From Acetobacteraceae bacterium (lineage in GTDB: Bacteria > Pseudomonadota > Alphaproteobacteria > Acetobacterales > Acetobacteraceae): a stretch of 64,000 bases of DNA. Below the pieces are notes generated by a model. That model saw only the letters and a list, made by a program, of their open reading frames with translations, was not told the origin of the DNA and made no database searches. The stretch is from positions 27,280 through 91,279 of the forward strand of contig DNXO01000026.1 of NCBI GenBank assembly GCA_003506895.1. Reading direction: 5' to 3'. Made by a program: the position numbers and the translations under genes. Below, one piece after another: positions 8,650 to 18,209 of the stretch; within the stretch, counting starts at the first letter, position 1; the number at the start of each line of letters is the position of its first letter.

Positions 8650-9035
8650 GACGCTTTGTCCTTAACCGGCTTGGTGTCGTTCGCCGCGACGGGCTTGACC
8701 ACGCTGGTGATCGTCTCACGCAGTACGGTGACGCGCAGGTTCGGGGCGATTTCAACCTCGATCTCGTTGGAGGCGACCTGCTTGCCGTCCTTGTCCTGCA
8801 CCGTCGGCACGCGCTGCACAGTGCCCAGGATGCCGCCGCCGGTGACGACCTTGTCGCCGCGCTTCAGCGCCTGAAGCATCGCACGCATCTCTTTCTGCTT
8901 CTGCTGCTGGGGCCGGATCAGCAGGAAGTAGAAGACCGCGAAGATCAGAACCAGCGGGGCGAACTGGGTCGCACTCGCCATGATGCCGCTGGCATCTTGC
9001 GCATAGGCCGGGGAAATAAGGGAAAACGGGTTCAT
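8646..9035 (-). CDS. yajC: Preprotein translocase accessory subunit YajC
   Basis: A 129-residue protein with one membrane segment at about 24-41 (FAPLVLIFAVFYFLLIR), immediately followed by the family's RPQQQKQKE basic stretch. A soluble domain with LKRGDKVVTGGGILGTV and a charged tail complete it. YajC binds SecDF-YidC and supports Sec export. In many alphaproteobacteria yajC precedes secD and secF and neighbours a DUF815 ATPase. Here the ATPase is adjacent but divergent, and secDF are absent downstream. Confidence 0.93.
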   Translation of the reverse strand: MNPFSLISPAYAQDASGIMASATQFAPLVLIFAVFYFLLIRPQQQKQKEMRAMLQALKRGDKVVTGGGILGTVQRVPTVQDKDGKQVASNEIEVEIAPNLRVTVLRETITSVVKPVAANDTKPVKDKAS

Positions 9036-9139
9036 AACGGCGCGGGTCCTTGCGATGCAGCGGGCCGGACCATAGTTTCCGCCCCTCTTTCGTCAAGCGC
9101 CGTCTTCAGACGGCCAGTCGCCTTTGGAAAAACGCCCGT

Positions 9140-9991
9140 ATGGAACAGATTTCGCTCGACCTTTTGACCCGCATCGCGGCCGCGCTGGAGCGGTTGGCAC
9201 CACCGCCGCCCAACGCGCTGGACCTGACCGCGGCGGATGCGTTCGTCTGGCACCCCTCGCCCGCCCATCTGGCGCCGGTGCGGAAAATCTCCCGGGTCGA
9301 TATCGGGCTGCTGCGCGGCGTGGACCGGCAGAAGGACATCCTGGTTGAAAATACCCTGCGCTTCGCCCGCGGCCTGCCCGCAAACAACGCCATGTTGTGG
9401 GGCGCGCGCGGGATGGGCAAATCGTCGCTGGTGAAAGCGACGCACGCGGTCGCGAACCAGGAAAACCCCGGTTGTCTGGCGCTGATCGAGATCCATCGCG
9501 AAGACATCCGCACCCTGCCCGACCTTCTGAACCTGCTGCGCGCGGAAAAGCGGCGCTGCCTGATCCTGTGCGACGATCTGTCGTTCGAGAAGGAAGATGC
9601 CGACTACAAGGCGCTGAAGTCCGTGCTGGATGGCGGGATCGAGGGCCGGCCCGACAACGTGCTGTTCTACGCCACGTCCAACCGCCGGCACCTGATGCCG
9701 CGCGACATGATCGAGAACGAGCGCTCCACCGCGATCAACCCCAACGAGTCGATCGAGGAAAAAGTCTCGTTGTCCGACCGGTTCGGGCTGTGGCTGGGCT
9801 TCCACAACTGCGACCAGCCTACCTTCCTGGCGATGATCGACGGGTATGCGGCCGATATCGGCCTGCCGATCTCCCCGGACGAACTGCACGCCGAAGCGGT
9901 GGAGTGGTCGGTCACCAGGGGCGCTCGGTCGGGTCGCGTGGCGTGGCAGTTCATCCAGGAAATGGCCGGCAGGCTGGGTGTTAAGGCCTGA
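9140..9991 (+). CDS. DUF815 family AAA-type ATPase
   Basis: A 283-residue ATP-binding protein. The Walker A motif is GARGMGKS (residues 88-95) and Walker B is LILCDDLSFE (141-150). A YATSNRRHLMPRD sensor region and a C-terminal alpha domain follow. The ATG at 9140 is chosen; the 30 extra residues from 9050 are low-complexity and overlap the yajC promoter region. DUF815 proteins neighbour yajC in many alphaproteobacteria, but their function is unproven. The 3' end overlaps the convergent hyuB by 11 bp. Confidence 0.85.
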   Translation: MEQISLDLLTRIAAALERLAPPPPNALDLTAADAFVWHPSPAHLAPVRKISRVDIGLLRGVDRQKDILVENTLRFARGLPANNAMLWGARGMGKSSLVKATHAVANQENPGCLALIEIHREDIRTLPDLLNLLRAEKRRCLILCDDLSFEKEDADYKALKSVLDGGIEGRPDNVLFYATSNRRHLMPRDMIENERSTAINPNESIEEKVSLSDRFGLWLGFHNCDQPTFLAMIDGYAADIGLPISPDELHAEAVEWSVTRGARSGRVAWQFIQEMAGRLGVKA

Positions 9992-11606
9992 TAGGCTGCA
10001 ATGCCCGATAGATATCGTTCGCGCTAACCGCCTCGATCCGACCCTCTGTCAGATCCCTGGCCACGTGTTGGGGATCGCGCAGAGCGGGTGGACCGTAACC
10101 ACCCGAACCGCCGGTGATGACTTCGATCCAATCGCCTTTCCGTAGCATGCCGGAACCGTGGTTCAACGGCACCGATGCGGTGATGGACGCCTTGCCGCCC
10201 GAATGGCCGCCGCTCAATCCCCAGGGCGCGTTCAGGATGCGCGCGCCGTCAACCCGCACGTGGCAATCGTGGTCCGCCCGGTAAACGCGGCGAATCGCCA
10301 TTCCGCCCCGGTATTGGCCCGCGCCGCCCGACCCATCGACGAGTTCATAACGCATCAGGGTCAGCGGATATTCGATCTCCAGCGCCTCGACCGGCAGGTT
10401 GGAGGTGTTGGTCATGTGGACATGGACACCGTCCAGGCCATCCTTGTTGAACCGGGCGCCGGAGCCACCGCCAATAGTTTCCAGATAGACCCATAGCGCG
10501 TTATCGGCGGGCTGATGGCCGGCGAAGGTGATGGAAAAGCAAGCGCCGTTCGATGCCGCGGTGACCTTTTCCGGCACCGCGGGCGCCAGGGCGCCGAAGA
10601 TCAGATCGACCACCCGCTGACAGAGTGATAGACGGCCATTGACCGCGGCGGGATGGGCGCAGTTCACGATGGTGCCGAGCGGCGCGGAAACCGTCAGCGG
10701 GCGGGCGAGGCCGGCATTGGGCAGGATGCTGGGATCGACGATTGCCTTGATCGTGTAATAGACGGTGGAGAGCAGCGCGGTCATCGTCATGTTAAGGCCG
10801 GCACGCACCTGCTGCGGAGCTTCGAAATGCAGATGCATCGAATCCCCGACGACGGTGACTTCGCACGATAGATCAAGCTCGCCGTCAACTTCCGGGCAGT
10901 CGTAACGATCGGCGAAGCGGTAGGTGCCGTCTGGGATGGCGGCAATCCCCGCCCGCATTTTGCGTTCGGCGTAGTCCTGAAGGGCCGATCCGGCCAGCAA
11001 GACCGTTTCGCGGCCGTATTTCACGCATAACCCCTGAAGGCGCTGCACGCCCAACCGGTTCGCCGCCATCTGCGCCCGAAAGTCCGAGATCCTTTCACGA
11101 GGAACCTGACAGTTCAGCAGAATCAGCGCCTGAACGTCCTCTTGCAGAACGCCGGCGCGATACAGGCGTATAGGCGGGATACGAAGTCCCTCCTGATAGA
11201 TGTGGGCATGGCCCCGGTCGGCAAAATCGGCGTGGTGCGCGAGATTGACCGCCCACGCGATCATCGCGCCTTCAAAGAACACCGGCTCCGCCAGCACGAT
11301 ATCCGGCAGGTGGGTACCTCCGCCTTCATAGGCGTCGTTGCCGCAGAAAACGTCGCCGGGCTGGATTTCCGCGATCGGGTGGCGTTTCAGGATGTGCGGG
11401 ATCAGATCAAGGAAGCTGCCAAGATGAACCGGGATATGTTCAGCTTGGCACAGGGTCTTTCCCTCCACGTCAAACAGCGCGGTAGAGCAGTCTCGGCGTT
11501 CCTTGATGTTGGTGGAATACGACGCTCGGATCAGCGCTTCGCCCATTTCCTCGACGATGGAGAACAGGGCGCTGCCGATCACCTCGACGGTAATGGGATC
11601 GATCAT
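9981..11606 (-). CDS. hyuB: Hydantoinase B / oxoprolinase B family subunit
   Basis: A 541-residue protein starting at MIDPITVEVIGSALFSI, the standard opening of HyuB. Other family pieces are GDVFCGNDAYEGGGTHLPD, a conserved NLAHHAD and a glycine-rich C-terminus (GGSGGYGPP). The start codon overlaps the hyuA stop in an ATGA junction, so it is the second gene of an operon. With HyuA it forms an ATP-dependent ring-opening amidohydrolase acting on hydantoins, 5-oxoproline or related lactams. Which substrate applies is not decidable. Confidence 0.88.
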   Translation of the reverse strand: MIDPITVEVIGSALFSIVEEMGEALIRASYSTNIKERRDCSTALFDVEGKTLCQAEHIPVHLGSFLDLIPHILKRHPIAEIQPGDVFCGNDAYEGGGTHLPDIVLAEPVFFEGAMIAWAVNLAHHADFADRGHAHIYQEGLRIPPIRLYRAGVLQEDVQALILLNCQVPRERISDFRAQMAANRLGVQRLQGLCVKYGRETVLLAGSALQDYAERKMRAGIAAIPDGTYRFADRYDCPEVDGELDLSCEVTVVGDSMHLHFEAPQQVRAGLNMTMTALLSTVYYTIKAIVDPSILPNAGLARPLTVSAPLGTIVNCAHPAAVNGRLSLCQRVVDLIFGALAPAVPEKVTAASNGACFSITFAGHQPADNALWVYLETIGGGSGARFNKDGLDGVHVHMTNTSNLPVEALEIEYPLTLMRYELVDGSGGAGQYRGGMAIRRVYRADHDCHVRVDGARILNAPWGLSGGHSGGKASITASVPLNHGSGMLRKGDWIEVITGGSGGYGPPALRDPQHVARDLTEGRIEAVSANDIYRALQPIRP

Positions 11607-13729
11607 GCGGCCGCCTCCAGAATAAGGTTCAGATAGGGTTCCACGCGTGCGATCATGTCGTGCAGGACGAGGGTGGTGGCATCCATTTGTTCGATGATGG
11701 CCGGGCCTTGGATGATGTTGCCGGGACGCAACAGCGTGCGATCGTAGATGGGGGTTTGGACGAAGCCCCCGGCCTCGGGCAGCCACACCGGGCGATGGCC
11801 GGTTATGGCGTCCGTTGGGTCGGGTCCGGCGTCGGGGTGTGGGACAAAGGTTGCTTTTGGAACGACCGCCGATGCTTCCAGACGGAACGTCACGAGTTGG
11901 ACGGGTTCGTCATCGGCGGCGAAACCGTAGAGGCGCTGGTGAGCGGCGGCGAAGGCGGTGGCTAGCGCTGTTATCGTCGAGACAGGCGCGGACCCGCCTG
12001 TGTCTGACTGCACCGCGCAAGGCGTGGATGGCGGGCTTTCTGCCGCCATGGCGGGAGGGACCATGACGGTCGTGAGCGGGATGGGTAATTCGTAATTCTG
12101 GCCGGCGTAACGCATGTCCACCGTTCGGACAATGTGCCGTGCCTCCAGCGGGATGCCTTCCTCTCCGAACCACGCCTCGGCTCGGGCAGTCAGGGTTGCG
12201 AAGGCGTCCTGCAGCACGGGCCAGGCCGCTTCGTTCAGCAGGGTCAGGCGGGTCAGGGCGAAGTCGGTGCGCAGGTCCGTCAGCAACAGGCCCATCGCGC
12301 AGAGAATGCCGGGGGACACGGGAACCAGGACCCGGCTGATGTCCAGTTCCCGAGCGAGGCGGGCGGCGTGCAACGGTCCGGCTCCGCCAAAGGCGACCAG
12401 CGTGTAGTCTCGAGGGTCATAGCCACGCTGGACGGAGATGACCCGGATCGCTCGCGCCATGTTGGCGGTTACCACTGAAACGATGCCCTGAGCGGTGGGC
12501 ATCGTTTCCAGGCCGAGTTGCCTTGCCAGGTTTGTTACGGACTCGGCGGCAAGATCGTATTGGACCGCCATGCGGCCACCCAACAGAAACGACGGATTTA
12601 GAATTCCCAGCACGACATTCGCGTCGGTGACCGTTGGTTCCGTCGCACTGCGGCCGTAACAGACCGGACCGGGATCTGCGCCGGCGCTGCGGGGGCCGAC
12701 TTTCAGCAGCCCCCCGCTGTCCACAAAGGCGATCGATCCGCCCCCCGCGCCGACGGTGTGGATATCCAGCATCGGCGCCTTGATCGGGTAGCCGTGGACC
12801 ACGGCCTCACTGGCGAGACGGCATTCGCCGCCGGACAGCAGAGCGACGTCGCTGCTGGTGCCACCCATATCGAAGGTGATCAACTCGGTTAGGCCGGCCT
12901 GACGTCCGACTTCCCGAGCGCCGACGACACCGGTGGAGGGGCCGGACAGGACGGTGCGGACGGGCAGGCGCGCGGCCTGATCGAAGCTGATGACGCCGCC
13001 GTTGGATTGGGTCAGATGCGGCGGCGCGGTCAGCCCCAACGACGCCAACCGGTCGGCCAGACGGCGTATATACGCCTGCATGACTGGCCCGAGATAGGCG
13101 TTCACGACAACCGTGGACATCCGCTCAAACTCGCGGAACTCGGGCGCGACAGCGTGGGAAACGCAGGAGAACGCCTCGGGGAACTCGTCCGCCAGGATTC
13201 GGGCTGCCATGGCTTCGTGGGTTTCCGCCACGAACCCGTACAGGAAGCAGACGGCGACGGCTGCCACCCCAGCGTCGCGCAGCTTGCGCACTGCGGCCCG
13301 TAGCGCGGCTTCGTCCAATGGGATTTCGACGGAGCCGTCGTGCCGGATACGTTCGGGGATTTCGATCCGCAGGTCGCGGCTTACCAGGACAGGCGGCTTG
13401 TCCACCTGGCTGTCATATAGGTCGGGGCGCTTCTGGCGGCCGATCTCCAGCAGGTCGCGAAAGCCATCGGTGGTGATCAGGCCGGTTTTGGCGCCCTTGT
13501 GTTGGATCAGCGCGTTGGTTGCTACCGTCGTCCCGTGGCCGAAATAGGCGACATCCGCCGCACGGGCGCCGACACGGGCGATGCCCTGTTCAACGCCGGC
13601 GGCGATTCCTCGGGAGGGGTCATCCGGGGTGGACGGGACTTTCCAAACCACGACCGAACCCGTCCGATCGTCGAACAGGCAGACATCGGTGAAGGTTCCG
13701 CCAGAATCGACGCCAATACGCCAAGCCAT
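11603..13729 (-). CDS. hyuA: Hydantoinase A / 5-oxoprolinase A family subunit
   Basis: A 708-residue ATP-binding subunit. It opens with RIGVDSGGTFTD, the phosphate-1 motif of the actin-like ATPase fold; FGHGTTVATNALI, ITFDMGGTSSDVAL and AFGGAGPLHA follow in family order. The ATG at 13729 gives this start; the open frame continues about 860 bp upstream but encodes unlike, arginine-rich sequence. It is the first gene of the hyuAB operon and is divergent, over 73 bp, from an FAD oxidoreductase. The shared intergenic region may coordinate the two units. Confidence 0.9.
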   Translation of the reverse strand: MAWRIGVDSGGTFTDVCLFDDRTGSVVVWKVPSTPDDPSRGIAAGVEQGIARVGARAADVAYFGHGTTVATNALIQHKGAKTGLITTDGFRDLLEIGRQKRPDLYDSQVDKPPVLVSRDLRIEIPERIRHDGSVEIPLDEAALRAAVRKLRDAGVAAVAVCFLYGFVAETHEAMAARILADEFPEAFSCVSHAVAPEFREFERMSTVVVNAYLGPVMQAYIRRLADRLASLGLTAPPHLTQSNGGVISFDQAARLPVRTVLSGPSTGVVGAREVGRQAGLTELITFDMGGTSSDVALLSGGECRLASEAVVHGYPIKAPMLDIHTVGAGGGSIAFVDSGGLLKVGPRSAGADPGPVCYGRSATEPTVTDANVVLGILNPSFLLGGRMAVQYDLAAESVTNLARQLGLETMPTAQGIVSVVTANMARAIRVISVQRGYDPRDYTLVAFGGAGPLHAARLARELDISRVLVPVSPGILCAMGLLLTDLRTDFALTRLTLLNEAAWPVLQDAFATLTARAEAWFGEEGIPLEARHIVRTVDMRYAGQNYELPIPLTTVMVPPAMAAESPPSTPCAVQSDTGGSAPVSTITALATAFAAAHQRLYGFAADDEPVQLVTFRLEASAVVPKATFVPHPDAGPDPTDAITGHRPVWLPEAGGFVQTPIYDRTLLRPGNIIQGPAIIEQMDATTLVLHDMIARVEPYLNLILEAAA

Positions 13730-13802
13730 ACGCGCCCCCCCCGTAGCCAGCCGAATTGCTTGCATCCTAAGCTGGCAAACGCTCACAGACCAAGGCCCTG
13801 GC

Positions 13803-15119
13803 ATGTCTCCTCCGGTCGCGCCCGTTGCATCCGACATCGCTCTGCCCGACCGGACCGACGTCGTGGTCATCGGCGGCGGGATCATTGGCGTCTCCACGGC
13901 GCTATTCCTGGCGGAAAAAGGCACCGCGGTCGTGCTGTGCGAAAAAGGCCGGATCGGCGGCGAGCAATCGTCCCGCAACTGGGGCTGGTGCCGCACCATG
14001 GGGCGGGATGAGGCCGAAATCCCGCTGGCGATGGAAAGCCTGCGGCTGTGGCGCGACATGAACCGGCGCACCAGCCGCGAAACCGGCTTCCGACAGCCGG
14101 GCGTCATGTATCTGTGCCAGACCGAGGCTGAGATCGCGGCGCAAGAGGCATGGCTTGGACAAGCCAGCCAATACCAGGTGGATGCCAGATTGTTGCGTGG
14201 TGCGGCGTTGGAGGCGGCGATGCCTGGTGCCTCCAACGGCTTCATCGCCGGAATGCACACACCATCCGACGGCCGCGCCGAACCGGCGCTTGCCGCACCG
14301 GCGATCGCCGAGGCGGCCCGTGACCATGGTGCGCGGATATTTACGGAAACAGCGGTGCGCGGCATCGAACAGACCGGCGGCCGGGCTTCGGGCGTGGTGA
14401 CAGAGCGCGGGCGGATCGCCTGCCAGTCCGTGGTGCTGGCCGGCGGCGCGTGGTCCCGCCTGTTCGCCGGCAATGCCGGACTGGATCTGCCGCAACTGAA
14501 GGTGCTGGGATCAGTGTTCCGCACCAAACCCCTCGCCGGCCCCGAGGTCACCGCCGCCGGTTCGGTGTTCGCCTTCCGCAAACGCATGGACGGCGGCTAC
14601 TCGATCGCTCGGCGGAACGCCAACACGGCAGAAATCACGCCCGACCATTTTCGCCTGCTGTCGGACTTCCTGCCCAGCCTGATCAAAAGCCGCCACGAAA
14701 TCCGGCTCCGCCTGGGCAAGCGTTCGTGGGAGGAGATGCGCACCGCACGGCGATGGTCGCTGGACGAGACAACGCCGTTCGAAGCCGTTCGCGTGCTGGA
14801 CCCAACGCCTAACCAAGACATTCTCGCAGAGGCAAGGGCGGTTCTGGCGAAAGCGTTTCCCGTCTTTGCCGGGCTGGAGATGGTCGAAAGCTGGGCCGGA
14901 CTGATGGACGTGACGCCCGACGCGGTACCGGTGATCGACAAGGTCAGCCACATTCCGGGTTTTTTCGTCGCCACCGGATTCTCCGGCCATGGCTTCGGCA
15001 TTGGGCCCGGCGCCGGGCGGCTGATGGCCGACCTGGTCGCGGGGGACCGTACTGTGGTTGATCCGACACCCTTCAGGCTTAACCGCTTCGCCCGGACGCA
15101 GACCCGCCATTCCGCTTAG
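13803..15119 (+). CDS. FAD-dependent amine/amino-acid oxidoreductase (DAO family)
   Basis: A 438-residue protein with the Rossmann FAD motif VVVIGGGIIGVSTA near residue 20 and an acidic residue at the end of the second strand. The C-terminal GFSGHGFGIGPGAGRLMADL closes the flavin site, as in DadA/glycine oxidase-like enzymes. It would oxidise a secondary or primary amine, passing electrons to oxygen or quinone. Start chosen at the ATG at 13803 directly before the compact domain. Position opposite hyuAB suggests a role in degrading a nitrogenous compound; this is inference. Confidence 0.82.
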   Translation: MSPPVAPVASDIALPDRTDVVVIGGGIIGVSTALFLAEKGTAVVLCEKGRIGGEQSSRNWGWCRTMGRDEAEIPLAMESLRLWRDMNRRTSRETGFRQPGVMYLCQTEAEIAAQEAWLGQASQYQVDARLLRGAALEAAMPGASNGFIAGMHTPSDGRAEPALAAPAIAEAARDHGARIFTETAVRGIEQTGGRASGVVTERGRIACQSVVLAGGAWSRLFAGNAGLDLPQLKVLGSVFRTKPLAGPEVTAAGSVFAFRKRMDGGYSIARRNANTAEITPDHFRLLSDFLPSLIKSRHEIRLRLGKRSWEEMRTARRWSLDETTPFEAVRVLDPTPNQDILAEARAVLAKAFPVFAGLEMVESWAGLMDVTPDAVPVIDKVSHIPGFFVATGFSGHGFGIGPGAGRLMADLVAGDRTVVDPTPFRLNRFARTQTRHSA

Positions 15120-15185
15120 GCGTGACATCCACCCCCTCGGATGCGCTACCGATCCGCTTCGGCAGAGGTAGCGTCCGCAACTCCC

Positions 15186-16118
15186 ATGAACACCACCACC
15201 ACGTCGCAGCGCGCGATGTTCGTCTTTATTTGCTTCGTCTGGGGCACGACCTGGCTGGCAATGAAGATCGGTATCGAGACGGTTTCGCCCGGCATCTTCG
15301 CGGGTCTGCGCTGGACGCTGGCGGGCGCGATCCTGCTGGGGATTCGGCGGTTTCGCGGGCAGCGGGTGATGCCGCCGCCCCGGCTGATACCGCGGCTGGT
15401 GTTTGTGTCGGTGATCCTGATCACGCTGAACCAGATCATCCAGCTCTACGGGCTGAAATACATCACGGCCGGGCTGGCGGCGGTGATCAGTTCGGCGCTA
15501 ACGCCAATGGCACTGATCGCATTCGCCGCTTTCGCTGGGCAGGAGCGGTTCAACCCAAGGCGGCTGGGCGCGATCGCGGTCGGGATCGTCGGCGTCCTGA
15601 CGTTGTTCGGACCCAGCGCCTTGGCCGGGACGCTGGATGTCTGGGAAATGATCGGGGCGGCCGGCGTGACTGTGGGGTGCCTGTGTTACGCGGCGGGTTC
15701 GGTGATGACGCGGCCGATCATGCGCACGCTGGAGCCGGTGCAACTCGCTGGCCTGACGGATCTGATCGGGGGACTGGTGCTGCTGGTCTCAGCCCTGGCG
15801 ATCGAGCCGGGGGCCTGGGAGTCGATGCACTTCCACTGGGGATGGCCGGCGTTCCTGGCTTGGCTGTATCTGCTCGTGCCCGGGGCGTTGATGTCCACGA
15901 CAATGTATTTCCTGCTGGTCCGGGACTGGGGGGCGAGCAAGCCGGGGACGTATGCGTTCATCTCACCGGTGATCGCGGTTTCGATCGGCAGCTCGTTCTT
16001 TGGCGAGAAGCTGGATTGGGGCGATGCGGCAGGGATGGCATTGATGCTGATGGGGGCCGCGCTGGCGTTAAGACCGGCGGCTCCGGTAAGGGTGAAGCTG
16101 GTCGCTGAAACCACCTGA
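15186..16118 (+). CDS. EamA/DMT family transporter
   Basis: A 310-residue, ten-helix membrane protein of the drug/metabolite transporter superfamily with two EamA repeats. FVWGTTWLAMKIGIE ends the first helix, and the GLKYITAGLAAVISSALTP segment is the repeat signature. The C-terminal half repeats it as PVIAVSIGSSFFGEKL. The ATG at 15186 was preferred over 15141 because the hydrophobic domain begins right after. Substrate not predictable. It lies 66 bp after the FAD oxidoreductase on the same strand and may be its transport partner. Confidence 0.85.
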   Translation: MNTTTTSQRAMFVFICFVWGTTWLAMKIGIETVSPGIFAGLRWTLAGAILLGIRRFRGQRVMPPPRLIPRLVFVSVILITLNQIIQLYGLKYITAGLAAVISSALTPMALIAFAAFAGQERFNPRRLGAIAVGIVGVLTLFGPSALAGTLDVWEMIGAAGVTVGCLCYAAGSVMTRPIMRTLEPVQLAGLTDLIGGLVLLVSALAIEPGAWESMHFHWGWPAFLAWLYLLVPGALMSTTMYFLLVRDWGASKPGTYAFISPVIAVSIGSSFFGEKLDWGDAAGMALMLMGAALALRPAAPVRVKLVAETT

Positions 16119-16222
16119 GGGCAACGATAGCCTGACGAGAACCTGGAACCCAGCGCAACAACCGGCAGGCGCGAACACCCCTGCCCCGCCATTCTCCGTC
16201 CCAGACGAACGGAGAGACACAA

Positions 16223-16864
16223 ATGCACCAGGTGACACAGCCCGCCATTCTGTATTTCGGCACGACGGTCGTGCTGATCAGCACTCTCAACGAAGATGGA
16301 ACCGCCAACCTGGCACCCATGTCGTCTGCGTGGTGGCTCGGTCAGCGCTGCGTGCTCGGCCTCGCCGCCGCGTCGAAGACCACACAGAACCTGATCCGCA
16401 CCGGCGAGTGCGTGCTCAATCTCCCGTCCGATGCGATGGCGGCGCAGGTGGACCGCATCGCCCGCACAACCGGTAGCAACCCCGTCCCAGACGGCAAAGT
16501 CCGCCGCGGCTACCGCTTCGTCGGGCAGAAATTCGAAACCGCGGGGCTGACGCCGGTCGGTTCGCTTGTCGTGAAGGCGCCGCGCGCGCTGGAGTGCCCG
16601 GTGCAGATGGAGGCCGTGCTGGAAGAAACCCACCCGATCGCCGACAAAGACCCGGCGTGGCGCGGCCGAAGCGTGGCGCTGCATGTCGCGATCCGAAAGG
16701 TCCACGCCGCGACGGACATCCTGATGGACGGCGAACCTGACCGGATCGACCCCGACAAATGGCGCCCACTGATCATGAGCTTCCAGCAGTTCTACGGTCT
16801 GGCGCCGGGAAAGGTGCACACCTCGGAACTTGCGAAAATCCCGGAGGCCGCCTATCGCGCCTGA
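16223..16864 (+). CDS. Flavin reductase-like / FMN-binding split-barrel protein
   Basis: A 213-residue soluble protein. It begins in the pattern of the flavin reductase split barrel, VVLISTLNEDGTANLAPMS, with the dimer/flavin segment CVLNLPSDAMAAQVDRIA and a conserved AVLEETHPI. Such proteins bind FMN and either reduce flavin with NAD(P)H for a partner oxygenase or act as reductases themselves. It lies 20 bp before the next dehydrogenase, suggesting an operon. No flavin-dependent monooxygenase is nearby. Confidence 0.75.
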   Translation: MHQVTQPAILYFGTTVVLISTLNEDGTANLAPMSSAWWLGQRCVLGLAAASKTTQNLIRTGECVLNLPSDAMAAQVDRIARTTGSNPVPDGKVRRGYRFVGQKFETAGLTPVGSLVVKAPRALECPVQMEAVLEETHPIADKDPAWRGRSVALHVAIRKVHAATDILMDGEPDRIDPDKWRPLIMSFQQFYGLAPGKVHTSELAKIPEAAYRA

Positions 16865-16884
16865 ATTCGCGAGAGGGCACACAC

Positions 16885-18168
16885 ATGATCCGGATTCTGA
16901 AGCACGGCGCGACCGAGGCCGAGAAGACCGAAGCCGACCGGAAGGTCCGCCAAACGGTTGAAGCCATTCTGGAAGACATCGGCACCCGCGGCGACGCGGC
17001 GGTACGCGAGCTGTCCGCCAAGTTCGACAAATGGGAACCCGCGTCCTTTCGGCTGCGCCCGGACGAGATCAAGTCGCTGATGGACAGCCTGCCCGCACAG
17101 GTGATCGAGGACATCAAGTTCGCACAGGCGCAAATCCGCCGCTTCGCCCAGGCGCAGAAGGACGCGCTGAAGGATATCGAGATAGAGACGCTGCCGGGCA
17201 TCCGGCTTGGGCACAAAAACATCCCCGTCAACAGCGTCGGCTGCTACGTGCCCGGCGGGCGGTATCCGATGGTGGCCTCGGCGCATATGTCGGTGCTGAC
17301 GGCCAAGGTCGCGGGCGTGAAGCGGGTCATTGCCTGCACCCCGCCGCTGAACGGGGTGCCTCCCGCCGCGACGGTCGCGGCGATGGCGCTGGCTGGCGCC
17401 GATGAGATCTACCTGCTTGGCGGCATCCAGGCGATCGCGGCCATGGGGCTGGGCACCGAGACGATCGCGCCGGTCGATATGCTGGTGGGTCCGGGCAACG
17501 CGTTCGTCGCCGAGGCCAAGCGGCAATTGTTCGGCCGCGTCGGAATCGACCTGCTGGCCGGCCCAACCGAGACGCTGATTATCGCCGACGACACCGCCGA
17601 CGTGGAAATGTGCGCCACCGATCTGCTGGGGCAGGCCGAACACGGACCGACCTCGCCGTCGGTGCTGCTGACGACATCGAAGAAGATCGCCGAAGGCATC
17701 CAGGCGGAAATCGACCGCCAACTGAAGGTGCTGCCGACGGCGGACATTGCCTCGGTCGCGTGGCGCGACCATGGGCAGGTGATCCTGTGTGACACGGATG
17801 ACGAACTGGTTGCCGAGGCGGACCGGATCGCGTCCGAACACGTGCAGGTGCTGACGCGGGAGCCGCGGTGGTTCCTGGAGCGAATGACCAACTACGGCGC
17901 GCTGTTCCTGGGCAAGGAAACGAACGTCGCCTACGGGGACAAGGTGATCGGGACGAACCACACGCTGCCGACCAAGAAGGCCGCTCGTTACACCGGTGGC
18001 CTTTGGGTGGGTAAATTTCTCAAGACCGTAACATATCAACAGGTCAGTCCGGATGCTTCCGCGATGATTGGCGAATACTGTTCGCGGCTATGTGCGATCG
18101 AGAATTTTTCCGGGCACAAGGAGCAGGCAGACCTGCGTGTACGGCGGTACGGCGGCAAGAACGCCTGA
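16885..18168 (+). CDS. Histidinol dehydrogenase family protein, HpsN-like paralogue
   Basis: A 427-residue NAD-dependent dehydrogenase of the HisD family. VGPGNAFVAEAKRQLFG, GPTETLIIAD and the zinc-site segments QAEHGP and GDKVIGTNH are visible. The sequence YTGGLWVGKFLKTVTYQQV replaces the shorter segment usual in true HisD, which points to paralogues such as sulfopropanediol 3-dehydrogenase (HpsN). No other his gene is present. It probably oxidises a hydroxyl group to a carboxylate in two steps in a catabolic route. The HpsN comparison is from memory of the family. Confidence 0.75.
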   Translation: MIRILKHGATEAEKTEADRKVRQTVEAILEDIGTRGDAAVRELSAKFDKWEPASFRLRPDEIKSLMDSLPAQVIEDIKFAQAQIRRFAQAQKDALKDIEIETLPGIRLGHKNIPVNSVGCYVPGGRYPMVASAHMSVLTAKVAGVKRVIACTPPLNGVPPAATVAAMALAGADEIYLLGGIQAIAAMGLGTETIAPVDMLVGPGNAFVAEAKRQLFGRVGIDLLAGPTETLIIADDTADVEMCATDLLGQAEHGPTSPSVLLTTSKKIAEGIQAEIDRQLKVLPTADIASVAWRDHGQVILCDTDDELVAEADRIASEHVQVLTREPRWFLERMTNYGALFLGKETNVAYGDKVIGTNHTLPTKKAARYTGGLWVGKFLKTVTYQQVSPDASAMIGEYCSRLCAIENFSGHKEQADLRVRRYGGKNA

Positions 18169-18209
18169 TTTTTCGTAACTACCTCAATACGGCTGTTTTG
18201 TTTCGGCAT

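Noticed and set aside
11603..14587. A 994-residue HyuA
   Set aside because: The first 286 residues are arginine-rich and unlike the family; they run across the opposite-strand oxidoreductase gene. The GVDSGGTFTD motif starts at the ATG at 13729.
16885..18168. True HisD of histidine synthesis
   Set aside because: No other his gene nearby and several segments match paralogues better; naming it hisD would overstate.
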